Below the pieces are notes generated by a model that ran no database searches, was not told where the DNA came from, and saw only the letters and a program-made list of their open reading frames with translations. From positions 1 to 64,000 of the forward strand of contig RSEE01000010.1 of assembly GCA_003971905.1 (NCBI GenBank): a stretch of DNA of 64,000 nt, in the 5' to 3' direction. The stretch's first letter is position 1. Every line of letters starts with the position of its first letter. A program made the position numbers and the translations under genes. The stretch is from Moniliella sp. 'wahieum'. Taxonomy: Eukaryota; Basidiomycota; Moniliellomycetes; Moniliellales; Moniliellaceae. Shown piece by piece: positions 57,672 through 64,000 of this stretch.

Positions 57672-58855
57672 CCTGGATGTCCAGTGGAGCGAAGCGAAGC
57701 GGTTCGTTTCTCCTCTCACCAAGCGTGAAGCTTGGATTTGGGATCTTGGATTTGGGGCATTTACTTTACGGAGTGGAGGATTGGGGATCGGTGGGCTCCT
57801 CGGTTCTGCTTACTCCTTTGTCTGTATTGGCCGGTTCCAAGCCAATTTGGGTCCTCCGTGCGCGCCAAACCGCCCTTGCCCCCCACTTATCCGCCTCTCG
57901 GCCTATCTCCTCTCCCCCCCCCCCTCCCTGTCCCATGCGTCCCATGCATCCTACCTATGCATCTCATGCGTCTCGTGCCCCCCTCCCCCCTCATGGTCGC
58001 CTCTGTCCTGCATGCTACTGCTACCCTCCCTTCTCCCTCGGCGCATCGGTTCTTGCGCCGCAGGGTTCCGCCGTTCGCTTTTGGTTTCACTTAACACTTG
58101 GTTTCGCTTTGGTTTTGATTGTTGGCTCGCTCGGGTGGGCCAGAGGAGTCGCCTTGCGCGTCGCGCCTGGTTAGTCTCGCCTCGCAGGTCTCGCCTTGCG
58201 GGTCTCGCCTCGCCAGTCCTCCTCCCCCGAAAGGTCAGGCGGAGAGCGACCGGTTCACCTCTTCTCTATTCTTACTTCTCTCTTCTTTCTCCTGTCCTCT
58301 TTTCGCTTGTATATCATCGCTTTGTGAATTTGGATCCGCCGCCGAGTAGGACGGAACGCGGAACGCGCACGATTGACCTTTTTGACTTTGTTGAGGTTGG
58401 TCCGAGGGGGCAGGCGGGATGGATGTGTGCACGCTAGATGGATCCAGCGGCAGGAGGGGCGGGAGAACGCTACAGCAGACCACAGCGTGATGCACTGTCG
58501 TGGTGGTCGCGGTGATGCGATCTGGGCTGGACTGCGGGGGGGCAGAAACCTGTTGGTAGATTCTGCCCTGGAAGCATGCTGGGCATCTAGATTCCATTGA
58601 ACGTTCAATCACACGTGATGGATGATGCATGATGCATGTGCACGACAGGGACGTTGTGTCAACGTTGGAATGGAAATGAAACCCTGCCATTTTCTTATGG
58701 TTAACCGCGGCATACACTCACCTGCTGCTGCATTGCGGCTCGTGGCTATGCAAATACGCCGCAGCAACCCTACTGTTCTTCTTTTCGCCTGCCTCTCCTC
58801 CCCCTGGGCTCACGTTGGCCCCCACCAGCCCCGCCTGCTCCCTGTATCGTTCAAG
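57672..58855. other. intergenic between UFD4 and RPL26
   Basis: C/T-rich DNA. Near 58.16-58.22 kb three imperfect copies of a TCTCGCCT(C/T)GC unit, and GATGCATGATGCATG near 58.62 kb. Part of this may be the 5' leader or an upstream exon of the ribosomal protein gene. No gene called. Confidence 0.5.
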
Positions 58856-59420
58856 ATGGTCTCGAGCAGCCGCCGTACCAACCGCAAGATTCAGCTGAGC
58901 GCCCCGGCGCACCTGCGCCGCAAGCTGATGAGCTCCCCGTTGAGCAAGGAGCTCCGGGCTGAGCACGGCGTACGTTCATTCCCCCCCGACATGCCCTTTC
59001 CTCGGCGGGACAGACAGAATCCGAGGGAACGGTCACCTTAGGTTCCCTCTTTGGCTGGGACGCCTTGTCTTGTTCCCCCAACGCCCATTCCGGGCGGTTG
59101 TTTGCGCTGAAACTGACTTGACTGTTGCTTGGCAGATCCGCTCCATGCCCATTGTCAAGGGCGACGAGGTTCAGATTGTCCGTGGCTCCAAGAAGGGTGC
59201 CGAGGGACGCGTGACCCAGGTGTACCGCAAGAAGTGGGTTATCCACGTTGACCGTGTAGAGCGGGAGAAGGCGAAGGAGCAGACGGTCCCCATCCCCGTT
59301 GCGGCGTCGAACGTGGTGATCACCAAGCTCAAGCTCGACAAGAGCCGCAAGGTGATCATTGCGCGCAAGTCGGGCAAGCCCGTGGCCGATGCCGAGGGCG
59401 ACGTTGAGATGAAGGCGTAA
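58856..59420 (+). CDS. RPL26: 60S ribosomal protein L26 (uL24)
   Basis: A cytosolic large-subunit protein near the exit tunnel. Exon 1, 58856-58969, encodes [20 protein letters not shown] and [13 protein letters not shown]. The intron, 58970-59135 (166 nt), has donor GTACGT, a CTGAC branch point and acceptor GCAG. Exon 2, 59136-59420, has the KOW motif region [19 protein letters not shown] and [13 protein letters not shown]. 132 residues, at the family's usual size, and the only long gene here with no frame break. Many fungal homologues begin with a few residues (MKFN-like) encoded on a separate tiny first exon, so an upstream start cannot be ruled out. High expression is expected. Confidence 0.93.
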
Positions 59421-60029
59421 TGCCGATCGGACTCGACTTGAGAAGCTTGACCTTGTACCCCCTCTTGTCTTGGTCTCGGTCTCGAGCGGGAAGTGGGGCA
59501 GTGGGGTGCGCAGCTCTTCCGCTCTTCTTTCCTGTCCTGTGTCGCTCGTCTCGTTGAGCGGACGGTGAAGCCCGACGCCACCCTCCATTCGCTGTACCCT
59601 CTCTCGCTGTCACGCGTGCCTCCCTGGCAGGTGCTGTGACGCCAAAATGACTGTGGCCTCTGCCTGTGGTGGAGCAGGGACCGCAATTGCGCGCGTGGGC
59701 GCGCAGCGGCTGTGTTGCTCATTCTTCTGGCCAGAGTCGGCCATGCATGGGCCGAGCAGCAGGGCTGCTGTTCATGCAATCTGATGAATCGCTCACCGAA
59801 CCAACAGCCATACTGGTTGGGCACGGCTGTGTCTGTCATAGAGGTGGGGCGGGGTGATGCGATGGCCGCCTGGTATACTGCTCCCTGCGGCGGCCGTAGG
59901 CAGGCAGACCAATGCGGGCCAAAGGAATGCTCGAGGCAGGGATGTGTGCCCCATGTCGCATTAACCGTGGCGCATTGTGCTCGGTTGCAAGGTGAACCCA
60001 ATGTGGGCGTCGTGCGTGTGGCAAAAAAA
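59421..60029. other. intergenic, 3' flank of RPL26
   Basis: No supportable ORF. The right end carries the tRNA-Lys terminator. Confidence 0.55.
60023..60029 (-). terminator. RNA polymerase III terminator of tRNA-Lys
   Basis: T7 on the minus strand immediately after the tRNA 3' end. Confidence 0.8.
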
Positions 60030-60114
60030 CGCCCCACGTGGGACTCGAACCCACAACCGTGAGATGGATCTCTGGAATAAGAGTCTCAAATTCTACCGAT
60101 TGAAATAGCGAGGC
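60030..60114 (-). tRNA. tRNA-Lys(CUU) with a 12-nt intron
   Basis: Acceptor GCCTCGC pairs with GTGGGGC (two G-U pairs) and the discriminator is G. D stem TTTC/GAAT has one mismatch. Anticodon stem TGAGA/TCTCA, loop CTCTTA plus A with the 12-nt intron after base 37, T arm GTGGG-TTCGAGT-CCCAC. The anticodon CUU specifies Lys. The D arm is weak (T-T at its base) and the D loop is short, but box A and B regions and the T7 terminator support an expressed gene. Confidence 0.85.
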
Positions 60115-60329
60115 TGCATGCCGTGGACGGCCACGGTAGGCAGAACACAAGCGCCAAGGCATTGGTGCCATTTAACGGGATGAAATATCAGCTGCGCCAT
60201 TCTTCCAAGCGGTGCACTCTGCCTGTATCCACCTCCCCATCTATCCACGCATCCATCCGTCTCGCCGCGCCTCCCCCACCTTGCGATGGCCGTGCCGTGC
60301 CATGCCCGCTGCTGGGCACGCTCCCGGTC
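60115..60329. other. short shared promoter between tRNA-Lys and LeuRS
   Basis: About 215 bp separate the tRNA-Lys 5' end (-) from the LeuRS ATG (+). No TATA box seen. Confidence 0.5.
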
Positions 60330-63300
60330 ATGGCGGCGCCCACTCTGCGTCCGCTCCTACACAGCCGCCGCCGCGCCGCCCGCCCGTCCACCCTGCGCCT
60401 CCTCAACACCGACAAGCGCGATGCGCTGCGTGCGCTCGAGCACGCCGCCCAGCAGCGCTGGGAGCGCGAGCGCCTCTTCCAAGTGGATGCCCCCCCCCCG
60501 GCGCTGCGGACGACAAGGGAAAGTGGTTTGGCACCGCCCCCTACCCTTACATGAACGGCCGTCTGCACCTCGGCCACGCCTTCAGCTACAGCAAAGTCGA
60601 GTTTGCTGCTGGCTTTCAGCGTCTGCTGGGCAAGACGACTCTGTTCCCCTTTGGCTTTCACGCCACCGGCATGCCCATCCCTGCCGCTGCCGACCGGCTC
60701 AAGCACGAACTTGCGTCCTCGTCCGATACTTCCGCCTCTGACGCCGCGCCCGCCCAGGGCGCAATGACCCAGACTCGCATCCTCGAAGGCATGGGCATCC
60801 CAGCGTCCGAGATTCCTCGCTTTGCCGATGCGCGCCATTGGCTCACGTACTTCCCGCCCCTGGCTGAGCTTGACCTACGCCAGCTCGGGTGTCGGATCGA
60901 TTGGCGCAGATCCTTCCTTACAACGGATGCCAACCCGTACTACGACAGTTTTGTCCGCTGGCAGTTCAACCGTCTGCGTGCGCGGGGCCGCATCCAGTTT
61001 GGGGCGCGCTACACCGTGTGGAGCGCGCGCGACGGGGGCGCCTGCCTTGATCATGATCGGTCCGTGGGGGAAGGGTTGGGGGTGACAGAGTACACTGCCA
61101 TCCGTCTACCACTGCTTGCGTGGCGCGCATCAGCCCCTACCCAGGTCCAGCACTTGGACCGGCCCGTTGTGCTCGTCGCTGCCACTCTTCGGCCCGAGAC
61201 AATGTACGGACAGACCAATGTCTTTGTTGGCCCTGAGATTGAGTATGGCTTGTACCAGGTCAAGGACGAGCTGGTGGTTGCGACCGACGCTGCGATGCGC
61301 AATATGGCTTTCCAAGGCCTGACGGGGCTCGAGCGCGGACAAATGCCTCCCATGGTAACACGCGTGCGTGGAGCCGACTTGGTGGGCGCTGTGGTGGAAG
61401 CTCCGTTGAGCGTGCATGGCAAGGTGCACGTCTTGCCCATGGATTCGGTGCGTGCCGACATGGGAACGGGCATCGTCACCTCGGTTCCTAGTGACGCTCC
61501 GACCGACTGGGCTCAACTCTTGCACCTTCGTGCTAAGCCCGAGCACTATGGTATTGACCCTTGCTGGGCCCAGCTGGATCCTGTCGATGTAGTGCATACC
61601 CCCTCGTATGGCACACGGACTGCCGCGCTTCTGGTGGAGAAACTCAAGATCAACTCGCCCCGCGATGTGCACCTGCTGGAAGAAGCCAAAGATTTGGCGT
61701 ACACCGAAGGCTTCCATAAGGGTACCTTGGCCGTTGGTCCCTACAAGGGTATGCCAGTCCCCGACGCACGCCCGTTGATCAAGGAAGAACTTGTCCAAGC
61801 CGGCCAAGCTTTCCCCTATGCCGATCTGGAAGGCACGATTGTCAGTCGAAGTGGGGATGTGTGTGGCGGCGCTGGTGGACCAATGGTTCCTTGACTATGG
61901 CGCCGAGGACTGGAAAGCCAAAGCCCGTCTGGCACTGGACCAAATGCAAACGTACGCGGCGGATACACATGCTGGGTTTGTGCATACGATCGACTGGTTG
62001 CGCGAGTGGGCGTGTGCACGCTCGTATGGCCTCGGTACCCTCCTCCCCTGGGACAAGCGGTATCTGATCGAGTCCTTGTCGGATAGCACGATCTACATGG
62101 CCTACTACACGGTCGCCTACCTCTTGCAGGGGCACACGCTTGCGGGCCATGGGTCGGGGCGAGAAGGAGAGGCACCGGGTCCCCTTGGTATTCGCCCGGA
62201 AGACATGACGGACCAAGTGTGGGAGTACATCTTTGCCGACGGTCCTGTTCCCGAGGGGAAAATCTCCGTGGAGGCACTGGACCGCCTCCGAAGCGAGTTC
62301 CGCTACTGGTACCCTGTTGATCTCCGGAGCAGCGGCAAGGATCTGATTGGCAACCACATGACCTTCAGCCTCTTTACGCATGCCGAGATGTTCCCGCCGT
62401 CTCAATGGCCGAAAGGAATGCGGGCCAATGGCCACCTCCTGTTGAACGGAGAAAAGATGTCCAAGTCCAAAGGAAATGCACTGACGCTGGGACAAGGGGT
62501 GGAAAAGTTTGGTGCGGATGCTATGCGCCTTGCTCTTGCTGACGCCGGGGACGGCATTGACGATGCCAACTTTGAAGAGCAACAAGCCAATGCCAACATT
62601 CTGCGTCTGCACACGTTGATGGAATGGGCCACGGCGAGCACGGCCGGCCAAGGGGCCGGGATGAGGCAAAGCCGTCTCACGCCCCCGTTGGAGCGCGAGG
62701 CTGCATTCTGGGACGAATGTTTCCAAGCCGAGATGGATTTATTGACCACGCTAGCCCACCAGGCATACACCGACTGCCTGTACCAGCAGGCCAACAAGGC
62801 GGCGTGGTATGGGATGCTCGGCGCGCGGGATGCGTACCGCGATGCGGTGACGGGGGCAGGAGAGCAGGCTGGACCAGGTATGCGAGCCGACTTGGTTCAC
62901 GCCTGGATTGCCCGCTTGGCCATTGTGGCTTCGCCCATCATCCCTCATCTGGCCGAACACCTCTGGAGTGACGTTCTGGCGCGCCCGACCAGTATCCAGC
63001 AGGCTCGCTGGCCCTTGGTGCCTCTCCATGGGCCCGAGGCTGCGCATCGACGAGCCGTGCTGGCCCGGCTCTCCTTTGTCCGTGCGGTGACGCGCCAGGC
63101 TCGTCTGCTCTTTACCAGTCCTATGAAAGAACGTCTGGGCCTCGACCTGTCCCAGCCGACGGAGCTGGTGGTGCTCTACGCGGCCGAAGTCCCCAGGTGG
63201 CAACGGTCGGTAGTGAGTGTTCTTGGCAAGCACGTCACGGCCCAGGGCACCTTGGACGCAGCGGCGGCTAAAAAAGACTTAGGTCGCCAGGGCTTGCTAC

Positions 63301-63582
63301 GGGATAAGCGGGTTCATGCGTTCCTTACTCAACTTCAGGTATGTCCTTGTCGCTTTTGCCTTTTCGCATTTTTCTTAGGCGCAGCTAACACGACACCAGA
63401 CCACCGTCGCAACGTACGGGCCCGACGTACTGCACGAGGTGGAGGAAGGAAAAAATACGCTCGATGAAGGTACAACGCTCGAGACGGTGCGTGCCTACTT
63501 GATGCGCCAGCTGTCGGTCGCCCGCGTTCGTCTGCTGCCAGTAAAAGACGACCGTGTTTGTCCCGAGGACGGGGAGCGGTAG
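60330..63582 (+). CDS. leucyl-tRNA synthetase, cytosolic type
   Basis: Charges tRNA-Leu with leucine. The ATG at 60330 gives MAAPTLRPLL, and LLNTDKRDALRALEHAAQQR matches the archaeal/eukaryotic LeuRS N-terminus. The class I HIGH motif appears as HLGH in PYMNGRLHLGHAFS; the editing domain has TLRPETMYGQTN; KMSKS is in GEKMSKSKGNALTL (about 62454-62468); WFLDYG and FRYWYPVDLR are also present. The frame slips at a C10 run (60490-60499, one C short) and near GDVC at 61858. A 61-nt intron (63339-63399, GTATGT, GCTAAC branch, CAG) precedes the last exon (TTVATYGPDVLHEVEEG), TAG at 63580-63582. About 1064 residues, normal for cytosolic LeuRS. Confidence 0.95.
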
Positions 63583-64000
63583 ATGCTACGATCGAGGCGC
63601 AGAGCAAGCGCGCACTCCCCAGTCAGCCAGTAGTGATCGTGCAACATCTAACCAAAACCAAATGATGCATCTTACGCCGTACGCAGTCAGCGGCTAGTAG
63701 CACGTACCCGAGATGCGTAGGCCGCCACTTTCCTGCCAGGCTGACTGAGACTTGTGTAGTGCGCACCTTGATCCGCTCCACCTCTTGGGCAGGTGGAAGA
63801 GCAGCGATGGTGCGAAGGCGACATAACATGAGGCAAGGTCATCAAGCTTGTGGGCCTTCGGCAACTAGCGGGCTTGCGCACTATACTTCTGCGTAACGCA
63901 CGTGGGCACGTGGGACAATCTCTTTCGTCCTCGGCCAGAGGCAGACGCACCACCCTGGTCCCTCCCGACAGAGGAACAGTGGGAGGCAACGAGGGTAAAG
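63583..64000. other. 3' flank; possible start of another gene beyond the window
   Basis: Minus-strand frames with basic ends (for example GRKVAAYASRVRATSR, stop near 63687) may be the 3' end of a gene lying mostly outside the window. No domain is visible, so nothing is called. Confidence 0.3.

Overview
The window is nuclear DNA of a filamentous or yeast-like fungus, most likely a basidiomycete. Genes are compact, coding DNA is GC-rich and introns are short (about 60-210 nt) with GTAnG donors and AG acceptors. The gene set is eukaryotic and fungal: a mitochondrial uS5 with a targeting peptide, Spc7/KNL1, Ufd4/TRIP12, Dus3, a G-alpha subunit, a TALE homeodomain protein, cytosolic leucyl-tRNA synthetase and intron-containing tRNAs. 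The genus cannot be fixed from the sequence.

Layout. 1-9.5 kb is gene-poor: short conflicting frames, one decayed coding remnant (1.7-3.5 kb) and many short tandem repeats built from 6-bp palindromes. 9.5-15.4 kb is a complete Ty1/copia retrotransposon on the minus strand, with near-identical 214/217-bp LTRs and a 5-bp target-site duplication. 17.4-25.3 kb holds three plus-strand genes: a TALE homeodomain regulator, an unknown PPAY-containing protein and a G-protein alpha subunit. 26-35 kb is a duplicated accessory region with two related C2H2 zinc-finger genes (26.5-27.4 kb minus, 33.3-34.9 kb plus), a truncated third copy and about 2 kb of duplicated flanking DNA. 35.5-64 kb is a dense housekeeping block: Dus3 (+), mitochondrial uS5 (-), an unrecognised protein with two internal repeat families (-), a six-exon coiled-coil protein (+), tRNA-Ile (-), Spc7/KNL1 (+), Ufd4/TRIP12 HECT ligase (+), ribosomal protein L26 (+), tRNA-Lys (-) and leucyl-tRNA synthetase (+).

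One property colours every gene call. Almost every long gene is broken by 1-2 base frameshifts, and where the right reading is clear the missing base usually lies in a homopolymer (for example a C10 run in the synthetase and an A run in the G-alpha NKxD motif). Essential genes and the young retrotransposon are hit alike, so I read this as residual assembly error rather than decay. CDS coordinates are therefore outer limits of genes whose frames change inside.

Functionally the block covers translation (Dus3, uL24, uS5m, LeuRS, two tRNAs), chromosome segregation (Spc7), protein turnover (Ufd4) and signalling or transcription (G-alpha, homeodomain, C2H2 proteins). No operon-like relationship is implied. 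The least explained items are the two-repeat-family protein at 40.2-43.4 kb, the C2H2 duplication cluster, and the palindrome-cored spacer repeats.
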